A stretch of DNA of 64,000 bases from Halichoerus grypus (Eukaryota > Chordata > Mammalia > Carnivora > Phocidae): the NCBI RefSeq assembly GCF_964656455.1, contig NC_135719.1, positions 79,331,562 to 79,395,561 of the forward strand. Reading direction: 5' to 3'. How positions within the stretch are numbered: the stretch's first letter is position 1; each line of letters begins with the position of its first letter. The position numbers and the translations under genes are program-made. Positions 1-11,395 of the stretch are shown here, one piece after another. Below the pieces are notes generated by a model, which worked only from the letters and a program-made list of their open reading frames with translations, did not search any database and was not told the origin of the DNA.

Positions 1-140
1 TCATAACATCTCTAAGAGGTAGGGACTGTGATTATGCTCATTTTACTTATGAGAAAATATGCCGAGAGCTTAAGTAATTTCCCCAAGGTCACACAGTTAA
101 TGTGGCAAAGCTAGGTCTTTGGGATCACAATATCCAAATT
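1..140 (-). repeat. MIR SINE fragment
   Basis: The stretch reads like the MIR core: a phrase similar to 'cattttacttatgagaaa', then 'ttaagtaatttccccaaggt' and 'cacacagttaatgtggcaaagc'. It is old and diverged. Orientation follows the usual MIR consensus reading and is uncertain. Confidence 0.7.
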
Positions 141-2463
141 AGTTCTTATTGAGAGTCAATCTGGTGCAGCAGAAAAAGCCTTTGGGACAAGCTCTGACCA
201 AAAAGTATGTGTTGGGATGATTTGGGGATCATTTGATTTTCTGTTGTACCTAGAGCCTTGAGATGTACCCATTGATGTTTACATGGGATTTCGGGTGGCA
301 AATATTTTTCCCTGTCTTGTTAAATCAGTCAGTTGGTGTGGCTGAGGCCATGGGTTTGCTCTTGCATGAATAGTTTACATCTTCTCTGTAGCCAGTTATT
401 TTGCTAAGACGTGATCTCAGTCACAAAGAAGCAGGATGAGAAAAAGTAGACAGAACTGTGCAAGATGAGAGGTACAAGATTAGATTTGGGGAAAACAACC
501 TAAAGTACACCACTGTGATGAAACCATTACCCGAGGGCTAAGTGTGCCTTCAGAAGTTATATCCATTGGTGCTGGGCTGAGGGGTAAATTGAACATCATT
601 TCTCCCTGCCCCCTTCCTCTTGCAGCTCCTTCGTTCCCTCTCTTCCTGACTCCATTTCTCATATCAGCTACAGGCACAAGCAATGACCTAGAACTTTACA
701 ACTTTCTGTGTAGAGGCAGAAGGCGGCTGTGAACCTAGGAGGTGGCATGGAAAAGAGAGAGATGGTTCTGTTTCATTATGGTCATTACCACTAACCAAAG
801 TGTAGGCTTAGGTGGAACAGATTGCAGGTCCCTCATCAGCCATTTCAGTTCCTTACGCGTGTGATCCGACACCATGAAGCAGCTTTTCTGAAAATGAAGG
901 ACAGTAGTACCCAGAGGTATCATCCCAGGAATTCAGCTGAGGCTGGACGTGGACTGCACGTGTAGAAATGGGCCTGTCTGACTCAAAAAGTTGCCCTGGC
1001 TACTTTGGGTTTCTCACTCCCTGTTGAATGGAGCTGATTTTTCTTTGCCCTGGTGAGGCAGCCCTGCCCCACAGCAAGAGTCAAGTAGTTCAAGGTTTGA
1101 CTCCATGTCAGTCCCAGACTGACAGCCAGAAGGCAGCGTCTAGCTAGTTAGTGTTGGTGAGTGACCCCCACCTTTGCTCCCGCCCTATTCCACCTCTGAT
1201 TGAATTCTGTTGCTAGAGACAAGCAACCCTGAGTATAAACATCGTTGGTATCTTGAATATTTAGGAAGTGGGATGGGAGAAGCAGTCAGAGGATGGTGGA
1301 AAGAGTACAGATTTTAGAGCCAGATAGACCTGGTTTCCTTTCTTTAGTCAACCAAAGCAGTGTTCTAAAATCTTTATCACAGTGCTTTTTTTGTTGTTGC
1401 TCCAGAGGTTTCTGTTTGTTTGTTTTTTAACTCTGTAAAACAAATGTTTATTCCCACCATCAAGAGAGGTCAACACAAAGATCTTGTAACCAGAGAATAT
1501 GGATAATTCCCAATAGCTGTGGACAAGGCAGGCAGAGCATCGAGGATAGATGCATGACAATAGACTCTATCACCAGGGCCTAGTGTTTGGGGTTGTACAA
1601 GGACACAGGAAAAAAAAAAAGACACAATCCACGTCCTTTTTTGTGGAGATTGTGCTGTTTAAATTCATTTTTTAAATGTTTCTTAGCTTAGTGGTCAATT
1701 CCACAAGCCTGGAAAATACCTTCACTCACTATATCCATTTCATTTCATTTGTTCACGAGCTCACTCATTTCATTTATTTATTCAGCCAATATTCACTACC
1801 TTCAAAGCACGGTGGCTGGGTACTCTGCTTTTGTAGGGGTTCTTTACAGAGGATGAACCGGATTTCCAAAATGACCTGATTTTAATACCACAGGAAGAAT
1901 AGCCGCAGGAGAGGAAAGGCTAACCCCAGTATTACTCTGGCCTCTTTTCTGCACCTTCCTCAATTCCAGATGTAAGGAATGAAAATCAGTTCACAAATTT
2001 GCTCTGAAAAATCATGAGTCTATCCAAATTTTCGGGAATCAGAGTCTCTAGAGGACCAAAAACTCCAAAGATCTTATGACCAGAGAATAACCTCAAGAGA
2101 CGGTCAACTCCAGTTTCACCTAGATCTGCCTTTCCTTCCCGTTCCTTCTCTGACCACGGAGGCCAGATGCCCTGGACGGCCACGCGGTCAGTGCCTGTCC
2201 TGAGTGGCTGTACTTGCTGCAGCAAGTTCTCTCCATGAAAGAGAATGGTTCTTGTTTTCAGAGAAAAGCGTGTTTTGCAAACTCTTTGCTCTTGGGAAAG
2301 CAGACGGGAAAAGTTGTGAGCAGAGAAGAGTGGGGAACTGGTACAGATAAGGAGGAAAGAGGAGACTAGAGTTGAGGCAATGTCTATTTGCCGTTCCCAA
2401 CACCTCTCCCCACAGTGCCCGCATCTCACCTTCCTTTCTCCTGCCCCTTGGGTTTCTGTCTAG
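141..2463 (+). other. Upstream region / presumed last intron of RNASE4
   Basis: No convincing coding exon is seen. In other mammals RNASE4 shares its upstream noncoding exons with ANG, whose coding exon lies several kb upstream and is not in this window. A weak MIR-like fragment is present around 1270-1345. Open frames here are short and lack family resemblance. The 3' end of the intron is a good acceptor: a pyrimidine-rich run ending in TAG at 2461-2463. Confidence 0.5.
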
Positions 2464-2480
2464 GCATCTCCCAGGTAGTG

Positions 2481-2924
2481 ATGGCTCTCCAGAGGACCCG
2501 TTCCCTGCTTCTGCTCTGGCTGCTGACCCTGCTGGGGCTGGGGCTGGTACAGCCCTCCTATGGCCAGGATCGCATGTATCAGCGATTCCTGCGGCAGCAT
2601 GTGGACCCTGAGGAGACAGGTGGCAATGACACCTACTGCAACTTGATGATGCAAAGACGGAAGATGGTGGTGCGTCAGTGCAAGCGCTTCAACACCTTCA
2701 TCCACGAAGACATCTGGAACATTCGTAGTATCTGCAGTACCGCCAATATCCAGTGTAAGAACGGCAAGATGAACTGCCATGAGGGTGTAGTGAAGGTCAC
2801 AGACTGCAGGGAGACAGGAAGTTCCAGGGCCCCCAACTGCAGATACCGGGCATCGGCGAGCACTAGGCATGTGGTCATCGCCTGTGAGGGTGACCCCCAG
2901 TTGCCTGTGCACTTGGACAGATAG
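2481..2924 (+). CDS. RNASE4: Ribonuclease 4 precursor
   Basis: A secreted pyrimidine-specific endoribonuclease of the RNase A superfamily. In known orthologues it strongly prefers uridine. The protein is 147 aa, the usual RNase 4 length. Residues 1-28 are a Leu-rich signal peptide and the mature chain starts at Gln29. The catalytic triad is present: His40 (mature His12, FLRQH), Lys68 (mature Lys40, in CKRFNTF) and His144 (mature His116, PVHLD). Phe70 (mature Phe42), tied to uridine preference in the family, is present. All eight disulphide cysteines are in place. The ATG at 2481 was chosen because it opens the signal peptide; the reading frame continues upstream to 2388, but that part lies mostly before the acceptor at 2461-2463. 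The C-terminal His-Leu-Asp-Arg differs slightly from the end of human RNase 4. No defects are seen and it looks functional. Confidence 0.97.
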   Translation: MALQRTRSLLLLWLLTLLGLGLVQPSYGQDRMYQRFLRQHVDPEETGGNDTYCNLMMQRRKMVVRQCKRFNTFIHEDIWNIRSICSTANIQCKNGKMNCHEGVVKVTDCRETGSSRAPNCRYRASASTRHVVIACEGDPQLPVHLDR

Positions 2925-3710
2925 ACACCAGCTGGCGGCCCTTATGGCCCGGTGGTTGGCCTTGAACTTACTCCTTGAATAGCAGTAAGTAATGCATTTG
3001 AGCTGCCCCAGGCTCTATCTCCTCTATTTCTGACTCTTTTTCTCTTTATAACCCATTCTGTTAAGCACATTGTATCAAAGAGAAATGGAGACATAAACTT
3101 ATAATGAGTCTGGGCTTTTCTGTAGTAAACTTTTTGGCTTTCTTTTATAATACTGGTCAGTTTAGCTCTCTCAGATCCTATCCTCTGGAATTTAGTCATT
3201 ATATGGATTTATATAGCATTTTAAGCATTTCAAAGTACTTTCATCTAAATCATGTCATTTTAATAGCACAGCAATTGTGCGATGTTGCTGATGTTGTTAT
3301 ATGTAGGAGCCCAAAGTTCAGGGACTTGTGGAAAACCATGAAATTAGTGGAAAAGCTGATACAGAAACCCAGTTGAACTGGCTCCTAATCCAGGCCTTTT
3401 TCCACTTCATCACGAGGAGCGTTTTGAAAGTAACTGCTTTTGGTTATTCCCAAAAGTCAGCTGTTGGGAGAAGCATTAGAAATTTGGAAATGCATGCTGG
3501 CAAAATGAGAGCTCGGTCTGGATAATCTGGCTCCCTTGTTGTGCTGGGGTCTAATGGCATCAAGAAACGATACAAGAGATTTACTTTCTCTCTTCCCAGA
3601 CTTTTGAATCACTCTAGTAAGTCAGAATATTAGAAATGTTCTAGATCATTTAAGACTCATTCACTCTTCCTGACGGAAACATCTTTCATGTTTTACTTGT
3701 AATAAAGACC

Positions 3711-3716
3711 TTAAAC
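3711..3716 (+). terminator. Polyadenylation signal AATAAA (presumed RNASE4)
   Basis: Canonical hexamer 787 nt after the RNASE4 stop codon. The same hexamer is present in the duplicated copy near 28852. Confidence 0.45.
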
Positions 3717-4007
3717 TGCAGATATCTGAGAAGGTTGTGCTAAGGTTCTTGTGGGAGTATTTTTTTTTCCTCCTACCCTCTTTCAATTCTTCAGTTTATA
3801 AGCATGCACACACCTTAATATCCTCATACACTCTGGTCAAAGACTAATGCCCACCAGATCCATGACCACGACACGGAAACCCTTTCTCATTTACTCCAAG
3901 GGAATGAACCCTCTCAATGCTCACACCCTTCCCTTCTCCCTTTGACTATTTTAAACAAATTGGGGAACAGAGATGTATGCAGACACTAGCTGCTAAGGAA
4001 AGGAAGT

Positions 4008-4032
4008 GTGTGTGTGTGTGTGTGTGTGTGTA
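4008..4032 (+). repeat. (TG)n microsatellite
   Basis: A pure TG run. The equivalent locus in copy B (31447-31482) is longer. Confidence 0.95.
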
Positions 4033-4255
4033 AGGACTAAACTGAAATCATTTGAGTTACAGCAGATACAGAAAGAAATCTTTTTTAAAAAATTGATTTG
4101 GTATACATATACATTGTGAAATTATCCCTACAGTCAGGCTAACAAATTCATCACTTCACATAGGTATCCCTTTGTGTGTAGTAAAAACACATAGGATTTA
4201 TCCTGTTAGCAAATTTCAAGTTTATAGTACTGTATTGCCACCTGTTAAGAAAAAT

Positions 4256-4704
4256 TAACTGAGTAAATTGTTTTAAAATAACTTTCTTTTTTTAAAGTTT
4301 ATTTATTTTTAGTAATCTGTACACCCAAGTGGGGCTCGAAACCACAACCCAAGATCAAGAGTCACACACTCCCTGACTGACCCAGCCAGGCAGCCCTTAA
4401 CTGAGTAAAATTTTAAGATCTTATTGGCTTTATTCAATGATTCATGGATCAGGCAGCGTCCAATCTAGCAGAGAGAAAGGAGCTCCAAGGCAGGAGGAAA
4501 CAGGAACAAGGATGTTATGCTAGGAAAAAGAGCAGGTCAGTTATTGCAAAGTTACCTTCCTTTAGGGAATGGCAGGGATCTATCAGGCAGATTAACTAGT
4601 GCTGAACAAGCAGGTCCTGATTTCTGGCAGAGCCAAACTGTAGTTAAGTCTCAATTTGGTGATGTGGGGCTTAGCAGAAGCAACTCCTTTTTGAGTTTTA
4701 ACAT
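4256..4704. repeat. LTR-like repeat inside L1
   Basis: Interrupts the L1 3' UTR. The text 'cttattggctttattcaatg' followed by a 'ggagctccaaggcagg' type sequence recurs in diverged form at 39880-40330, so it is a dispersed family. The family name is not recognised. Confidence 0.45.
4293..4397 (-). mobile_element. CAN-SINE, short old subtype
   Basis: Reverse complement of a tRNA-derived SINE: T/A-rich tail, then 'gtggggctcgaa', 'caagagtcacacactcc' and a 'cccagccaggcagccc' head. Also present in copy B at 31966-32070, so it predates the duplication. Confidence 0.8.
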
Positions 4705-5034
4705 ACTTACAGTCACTATGCTATACATCAGATCTCCAGAATTTATTCAGTTGCAAAACTGACATTTGACCAACATTTCCCCATTTCCTCTACTTCCCAA
4801 GCCCCTAGTAACCACCACTGTACTCTGCTTCTATGAGTCTGACTATTGCAGATTCCACATATAAGTGAGATCACACAGTATTTGTCTTTCTGTGTCTGGT
4901 TTATTTCACTCAACATAATGTCCACCAGGTCCACCCATGTTGTCAAAAGTCACAGGATTTCCTCTCAAGTCTGAATAACTAATACTAATTCCATTGTCTG
5001 TTTATACCATATCTTCTTTATCCATTCACCATCA

Positions 5035-5128
5035 CTAACCATCAGGGAAATGCAAATCAAAACTGCAACGAGATATCACCACACATCTGATATAGGATGG
5101 CTATCAAAAAAAAAAAAAAAAGAAAAAC
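5035..5128 (+). mobile_element. L1 ORF2 3' fragment
   Basis: 'catcagggaaatgcaaatc' followed by an 'aaactgcaacgagatatcacc' type text, which matches the L1 ORF2 C-terminal region on the + strand. It abuts an L1 3' UTR on the - strand. Confidence 0.75.
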
Positions 5129-5149
5129 AGATAAGAAGTGGTGTAAGTG

Positions 5150-5590
5150 TTAAAGTGCCTGACAATAAGCTTTTGATCGCCAAGGCATCCGTTTCAAAGA
5201 CATCCATCTCAAATACACACATTCCTAGCTGTACAGCTAGATAAGGAGCGATGGCATCCCACCCATGAAATTCCCCCTTTAGCCCTGGGTGACCCTACAT
5301 AACTGACCATTTGTGTGACCCTGCTTTTCCTTTCCCATGCTTTCATTCCCACTCTTATGTTTTAAATTCGCCAATAAAAAGTGAAACCTCAAAATCCTGG
5401 GCATCCCACCCTTGACTCCAATAAAGGCAGAGCCCCGAGTGTGTGCGCTCTTTCTCTACACAAGACCTCGCTGTGGGGCTCTGGGTGTGCCATGTACCTT
5501 CCAGAATATATGAGGTTATTAGCCTCATTTTTTTCAAAGCTCCCTGAGGGTTGTTGCTGAGGTGTATCTTGCAATCATCATAAGAGCCAC
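5150..5590 (+). mobile_element. Solo LTR-like element
   Basis: An LTR-like block with two AATAAA/AATAAAG-type signals ('gccaataaaaagtgaaacc' and 'ccaataaaggcag') followed by a T-rich then 'ttgctgaggtgtatcttgc' segment, as in the U3-R-U5 layout of class I LTRs. The family is not recognised. The copy in the duplicate is at about 32815-33255. Confidence 0.5.
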
Positions 5591-5852
5591 AAGGGTCAGC
5601 TCAGCCACAAGATTGGCTCTGGATGGGAAAATGTCTGTGGGGGCCGACCTCAAATAGTGCGGGCAGTGTACATGCCTGCAGGCATCCCTAGTTGATGGCA
5701 TCACTATCTAATAGCTGAGACCAACACAAGACAGTGAGGATATGCAGAGAAGAGAACCCTGGTACACTACCGGTGGGAATGTCAATTGGTGCAGCCATAA
5801 TGGAAAACAGTATGGAGATTCCTCCAAAAATTAAACATAGAACTACTAGGGG

Positions 5853-6059
5853 ATCTGGGCGGCTCAGTCAGTTAAGATCTGACTTGACGTTAAGCGTGTG
5901 CCTTCGGCTCAGGTCATGATCCCGGGGTCCTGGGATCGAGCCCGGCGTCGGGCTCCCTGCTCAGTGGGAAGCCTGCTTCTCCCTCTCCCACTCCCCCTGC
6001 TTGTGTTCCCTCTCTCGCTGTGTCTCTATCAAATAAATAAAAAATCTTAAAAAAAAAAC
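5853..6059 (+). mobile_element. CAN-SINE
   Basis: Has the head 'ggggatctgggcggctcag', box-B-like 'ggtcatgatcccggggtcc', CT-rich body and 'caaataaataaaaaatctt' tail. Shared with copy B (about 33520-33732). Confidence 0.9.
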
Positions 6060-6195
6060 AAGTCTGACTTGATTTCAGGTCAGGTCATGATCTCTCCGCT
6101 CAGTGGAGTCTGCTCAGTATTCTCTCTCTCTCTCTCCCTCATCCCCTCCCCTCTCCCAAAATGAATAAATAAATCTTGTAAAAAAAAAAAAAAAA
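6060..6195 (+). mobile_element. CAN-SINE, internally deleted
   Basis: Starts in the tRNA part ('caggtcaggtcatgatctc') and runs to a 'gaataaataaatcttgtaaa' tail. Directly follows the preceding SINE. Shared with copy B. Confidence 0.7.
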
Positions 6196-6357
6196 TTGAA
6201 CTACCATAGGAACCAGCAATCCCACATCCGGGTGTTTATACAAAGGAAATGAAATCAAGATCTCAAAGAGATACCCACACCCCTATGTTCATTGCGGCAT
6301 TGTTCACAGTTGCAAGACAAGGAAACAACCAAAAAGACCATCAACAGAAAGAAAATT

Positions 6358-6474
6358 TTTTTTTTTTAAGTTGTATTTATTTAAGTCGCCTCTACACCCA
6401 ATGTGGGGCTCTAACTCACGACCCCGCGATCAAGAGTTGCATATTCTTCCGCTTGAGCCAGCCAGGTGCCCCCA
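6358..6474 (-). mobile_element. CAN-SINE, short old subtype
   Basis: T-rich tail, 'gtcgcctctacacccaatgt', 'gaccccgcgatcaagagttg' and a 'gagccagccaggtgccccc' head on the reverse strand. Shared with copy B (34021-34137). Confidence 0.8.
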
Positions 6475-7956
6475 AAAGTGAAGGAATTGTTAAATTTCAG
6501 TGGCAGGTTAGTGAAAATAGAGATGTTAGTTTTTTTCCCCTGTGAAAATTAATAAAAGGAAACCTGGGTTAGAACGGCTGTGGGGACCAGCAGGGGGCGC
6601 TCTCATGCCCCACCACTCACACCAACTACAGATCCAACCGGAAAAGACTACTTTGCAAGGCAAACTGCTTTACTAGCCCAGCAGGAAGATAGGCTTCCCC
6701 ACCCTGCTCCTCAACGGTCCAGCCAACTGAGTTTGTCACAACCCAGCCAAAGCAAAGTTACTACACTTCGAACCCACAGTTTACTCCAATGCACTTTCTG
6801 TTTACAACAGCCTTCCAAACTTCCTCCTTTCCTCTAGAAAAAAGTGCTCCTCTCCTTTGTTCAAGGACTTGCCTATGGTTTAGCTGTAGTTTGCTTGTCC
6901 CTGATTACAGTTCTCTGCTATTCCTGAACAAGCCCATTTTTACTGGTAAAATAACGTAGTTTTATTTTTTGAGGTTATCATGCCATACCAGTTCATGACT
7001 CTATAATATCCATCCATGGAGTCCTTGGAAGCCCATGGATTCCAGGTTAAGACAACCTAAGACATTATCATCATCTGCAGGAGGAAATTTGTTACTGTTA
7101 CGGTTTTGAGTAAGAGCTGTATCAAAACACTGAAAAACTGAATAATGGTTAACAAAAGGACATATCAAGGAATTAATAGAAAGGAGTTAGAGTCAAGGAA
7201 AATGTTTAAAGAAAGAATATAATTAACAAATGATTTTAAATTTATATTCAAGGGATAATATCTCTTTAGGAACTCAAATTAGAAGCCACACCCAAGGAAC
7301 CGCTGGTAGACAGAACTCGAGGAAGCAGACCAACTAAAGAGCTCTCAGAAGCAGTGGTTAACAGACTTGCCTGGGCCGCTTTGGTAGTTGATTTCTGCAG
7401 ATGTAAAGGGACATGTTCCTACCGGTCAGTTTCCGGTGCTTCCTAACTGGCTTTATTTCAGAGAAGCCTTAGAGCTTGTGGCTTAGCTCGTAGCTGAATG
7501 TATGGATGTATGGATGCTTTGGGTTCACAATAATTTCTCTTCCACTTCAAAAGTAGAATATCACACTTATTTCAGAAACACTGGATTAACTGTTTAAAAT
7601 TGGCAGTGACTGGGGTAGAACAACCTTATGATGGTATTATCAACAATTTAGATCAACATTAACACTTTATTATTTAAAAAACTACTTTCACATGAATTAC
7701 TTCCTATGATTCTCAAAATTCCTCACTGAAGTCCTATAATATACTGTAAAATAGGATGCCTTGGAAACCTGTGGCTCTCTCTCTGAGCTTGTCCCTCCAC
7801 ACATCAGCCCTCCTAGCTTCTCCCTGCTGCCTCTCTCTGCATTCACTGAGTCACTACCCGGTCTAGGTCTTCAGTGGATCACATGAACTTGTTAGGGAAG
7901 GCTATGGATATATGGTCATATGATGGCCATCTTAATTTTTCTCAGAGTCATCTTTC
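6475..7956. other. No recognised gene or repeat
   Basis: Unclassified sequence shared with copy B. An open frame at 6580-6837 is shared, but the copies differ by a 2-nt indel that changes its frame, so it is not treated as a gene. Confidence 0.5.
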
Positions 7957-8152
7957 TTTTTTTTTTTTAAGATTTTATTTTATTTTATTGTCAGAGAGAG
8001 AGAGAGAGCATGCGCACATGCAGGGGGAGCAGCAGGCAGAGGGAGATGCAGGCTCCCCAGTGAGCAGGAAGCCCGATGTGGTACTTGATCCTAGGACCCG
8101 GGGACCATGACTTGAGCAGACACTTAACCAACTGAGCCACCCAGGCGTCCCT
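7957..8152 (-). mobile_element. CAN-SINE, copy A only
   Basis: Poly-T/'aagattttattttatttta', an 'agagagagagag' body, and the head 'gagccacccaggcgtccc'. Flanked by a direct repeat of about 12 bp (gagtcatctttc). Copy B has the empty site at about 35815, so the insertion postdates the duplication. Confidence 0.95.
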
Positions 8153-8272
8153 GAGAGTCATCTTTCAAGTCCTCCAAACCCAAGTGCCCAGAATTCCTGT
8201 CTTTTTACTCTCTTTCTTCACCCAAAAATACTAGAGAGTAGTTGGATTTATGGAGTGTGATCTGAGACAACC

Positions 8273-8920
8273 AGTAGAGGGCAAAATGGAGTCTCTCACA
8301 TCAAGTGGGACCCTGTGTCAAACAGGGGTCTGTGTCAAGCCGTGACACAGAAGTTAAAGGTACTGCAGCTAGGAGATATTCCCTGGGACCAGTGTCAGCT
8401 GGCACCCCAGAACTGATAAGGAGCAGAACCAGAGGAGTTCTGCAGGGGCCTAAAACCAATTCAATCCCTTTAGAAAGCGGGGATTTGGGCATCAAACTGT
8501 CAGACTCTTCAGACCTGACCCTTCTGTGTCTGACCACTTAAAAAGGCAACTGCTCCCCAAGGTTCTTTCTCACTGATCTCCAGACAGAACTGAAATCCTT
8601 TCCTCCTTGAACATAAGAAGCAGTGAGTGCCCAGAGCTGCCCCGGATCTGACCAAGGCCTTATCTCAACTGTGCACAGACTGACTTCAAGTTTGGTTCGT
8701 TAACTTACTACATCTTTCTGCTCTCTGCTTTGTTCTGTGGTTTGTCTTCTGCCCCGCTCTGTGTGCTGTGTAAGAAACTGAGTTGATCACATGGTGAAAT
8801 GTCATTGAATTTGGAATCCTGAACCTGTTTTATAATTGTGATTTAACTTTGCTTTATGATTGACTAAAACTGACATTGTGGAAAGACACAACTTATGTGT
8901 GGGCCTTCATAGTGTGCTCA
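8273..8920 (+). repeat. ERV 5' LTR
   Basis: About 648 bp. Aligns to 12948-13570 and to the solo LTR at 35931-36417. The start is degraded (AG where the 3' LTR has TG); the end is TGCTCA. Shared internal words include 'gcaaaatggagtctctcac' and 'gattgactaaaactgacat'. Confidence 0.88.
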
Positions 8921-10484
8921 TGAAGTTGGTGTAGAGGGCAGGATTCCATGTCATTGACTCATCATGTGTTAGAAAATTTAGTAGAATCAGAAAAGACTCC
9001 TAAAATCTTGAATTGACTATAAAAGAACTAAAAATAAACTGTGGAATAATCTGTGTGAATATAGACTTCCCAGGCATCTCACTGAGAGTGAAATCCTAAG
9101 GTATGGGCACTGGCAGGTGAAACGGAGACCGGCTCTGTGCAAGGAGAGGTTGGCAGCAGAAGCTCATCCAAGGCTTACCCCTCTGCATGCAGGGCATGAG
9201 ATGGAACTAGCCAAAGCTGAGACCAAGGGAGATTGCCTCAGAAAGGCACTTGGAAGGCTAAGAAAAATTTAAGCATTGGGGACATTGCAATGATACATGC
9301 CACTACTGACCAAATTAATCTATGACTTGGCAGAAAGATGTGAACAAAAATTGTGGAAAAATCTGTACAAATATCGCAGGTATAAGTGGGAAATAGAGCT
9401 CTACATAGTTAAGAAATTGTATATAGCAGCTGCTAGGTTACAAAAAAGGAAAAATGATGTGGGCACTAGGTAAATGCCTAAAAAGGATGGTGAAAAGGGC
9501 CAACAGGCCTGATGCCATACTTTGTATAGAAGACCCATGGTACCCCATGGAGTTAGAAGTTAGAAAGAAGCTCACAACCACGACCCTGGGAAATGTAATC
9601 ATGGATCTGAAGGACCCTAAAAATGTAAAGCCCTTAGTGTCCTGAGTGCCCATTGTAGAGGTTCCCATCTTACTGATGAAACCATCTCGCAGCTAGACCA
9701 GGACAGGCAAAGGGGCAAAGAGCTAGCTAATAAAGTAATAAGGAAGGCCAAATCAATGAATAATTTAAGTTTAAAAAACAATAAACTCTTAGGACCCCAG
9801 GATCCCCATCCTGAGGTCCCAGGAGACTATGATAACCCCTGGGCGGGGGGATTATCACAGCAGACCTACAATTACAAGGAAGAAAATATTAGATTATAGT
9901 AATGGACAAGGAAAACCTGTGGAAGTAGTGGAGGATAGAGAATACACTCGTGCTGAGCTTCAGAAGATTAGAACACATTTTTGTCAAAAACATATATCTG
10001 ATGTAGACTGGTTGCTCCATGTGCAAATCTCTAGTAATATCCTATACTGATGACAATAATGACAAATAATGAGAAGGAGCAATTAAGACAAGAAAAGGAA
10101 AAGTTAATACAGCATTTAAGGGAACAGGAATGAACTATTAACAATGAAAAAAACATCAGACCCAGACATTCATTGCAAATTTCTAGGAATTCAATGGTCT
10201 TCTGAAGGAAGTTACCAGGTAAAGGAATAGATAAAATACAAGCAATAGGACTGCCTAAAGATAAAACAGAGGCACAAAGACTTATAGGCCTTTTTGGATC
10301 TTGGAGACAGCACATACCATGCTTCAATGTAATTTTAAAACCCATATACAAAATAACTAGAAAAGCACAGATTTTGAATGGACAGAACAACAACAGGTTT
10401 TAGATACATTAAAGGATTTCATCAAGACATTTCAAACTATCCAGCACCAGGAAAACCATTGAGAATAGAAATATTAATGAGTAG

Positions 10485-10499
10485 AAAAAAAAAAAAAAA
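10485..10499 (+). mobile_element. Poly(A)-only insertion with target-site duplication
   Basis: A15 flanked by a perfect 17-bp direct repeat, gaaatattaatgagtag (10468-10484 and 10500-10516), with nothing else between. This is the footprint expected of a retrotransposition event that copied only a poly(A) tail. Confidence 0.85.
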
Positions 10500-11213
10500 G
10501 AAATATTAATGAGTAGAGACTATGGTACACGGACAAAGAAAGAACACAAGCCTAATTTTCTACCAGTAGCATTTTGGACTACAAAGTTTCCATATTCAGA
10601 ACCTAAATATTCAATATTTGAAAAACATATATGATTGCTCTATGAAGCTTTAAGAAATACAGAACTCCTAATGGGAAACCAAAAAATAATAGTGCAGAGT
10701 CATATACCTTTGCTCCATTGGATAAAACTAAGCCTGGAAGAATTGACAGGTATCCAGATTGATTTGAAATCACTAACTTGGAAATGGTATATCCAAGGAA
10801 GGGACACTTCTTTCCAGGGACAACCAGGACTCCTCACCGAGGAGATACATAAGACTGAAACAGACTTGTGGGAATTCATTCTGAGGGAAGGACAAATCCA
10901 TATTCGAAACCTAGGGAAATGGGGCCCATCCTGCTCTAAAGGTCTATCAAATGCCTGGTTTACAGATGGGTCGGCCTCCGTAATCTCTGGAAAAACAGAA
11001 TGAACACGTGCAGCATGAGACCCCAGGACAAGCTGATCCTCAGAGAGAAAGGTAAGAATCAATGGGCACAACATGCAGAATTAATTGCAGTACTATTGGC
11101 TGTAAGAAAAGCAATAAACGAGAATCAAGCACCATATATATTTTTACTGACTCATGAGCAGTAGCAAATGGAATAGCCCTATGGTCAGGAAAATGGAAAA
11201 GAAATGATTTTAG

Positions 11214-11395
11214 GAGTGCCTGGATGGCTTGGTTGGTTAAGCGTCAGACTCTTGGTTTCCACTCGGGCCATCATCTCAGGGTCGTGGAATTGAGCCCTGC
11301 GTGGGGTTCTTTGCTTAGCCAGGAGTCTGCCTGAGATTCTCTCCCTCTCCATCTGCACTCCCATCAAATATAAGTAAATTTTTTTTTTTTTTTTA
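11214..11395 (+). mobile_element. CAN-SINE inside ERV
   Basis: Head 'ggagtgcctggatggcttgg', tRNA part, CT-rich body and a tail. Flanked by 'aaagaaatgatttt'- and 'aaagaaatttttct'-like direct repeats. Confidence 0.88.

Larger units (their letters stand above)
2464..3730 (+). other. RNASE4: Presumed terminal exon of RNASE4 (short 5' UTR, CDS, 3' UTR)
   Basis: The exon should begin after the TAG acceptor at 2461-2463, 17 nt before the start codon. The first good polyadenylation signal after the CDS is AATAAA at 3711-3716, giving a 3' UTR of about 0.8 kb. This end is inferred from the signal only. The last part of this presumed 3' UTR (from 3345) is also the left end of a 12-kb duplicated block. 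Confidence 0.5.
4083..5034 (-). mobile_element. Old L1 3' UTR, interrupted
   Basis: Antisense L1 3'-UTR text: TTAGCAAATTTCAAG, then 'gaccaacatttccccatttcc', then 'ccacatataagtgagatcac' and 'cataatgtccaccaggt'. It is interrupted by an LTR-like unit at about 4256-4704 that itself carries a SINE. The L1 continues in the opposite orientation after 5035. A copy exists in the duplicate near 31540-32700. Confidence 0.7.
5736..6350 (+). mobile_element. L1 ORF2 3' fragment split by SINEs
   Basis: 'ggtgggaatgtcaattggtg', 'cagtatggagattcctcc', then after the SINEs 'ccagcaatcccacatccggg' and 'cccctatgttcattgcggca'. This is the C-terminal ORF2 coding text of an old L1, heavily decayed. Confidence 0.8.

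Noticed and set aside
1..2463. Search for the ANG coding exon upstream of RNASE4
   Set aside because: No angiogenin-like frame is found on either strand; it probably lies beyond the left edge.
2460..2912. 150-codon open frame antisense to RNASE4
   Set aside because: Mirror frame of a GC-rich conserved gene; no features of its own.
3996..4032. Tandem repeat arrays as CRISPR or satellite
   Set aside because: Only simple (TG)n, (TAAA)n and CT-rich microsatellites linked to SINE/L1 tails are seen; no spacer-repeat structure, and the genome is mammalian.
6580..6837. Open frame conserved in both duplicate copies (second at 34245-34637)
   Set aside because: A 2-nt deletion in copy B changes the frame near the end. 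The sequence is noncoding-like and the conservation is explained by the duplication.
9454..9645. Possible intact viral gag frame in the ERV interior
   Set aside because: Only 63 codons, not clearly related to a known gag domain, and surrounded by stops; treated as decayed ERV sequence.
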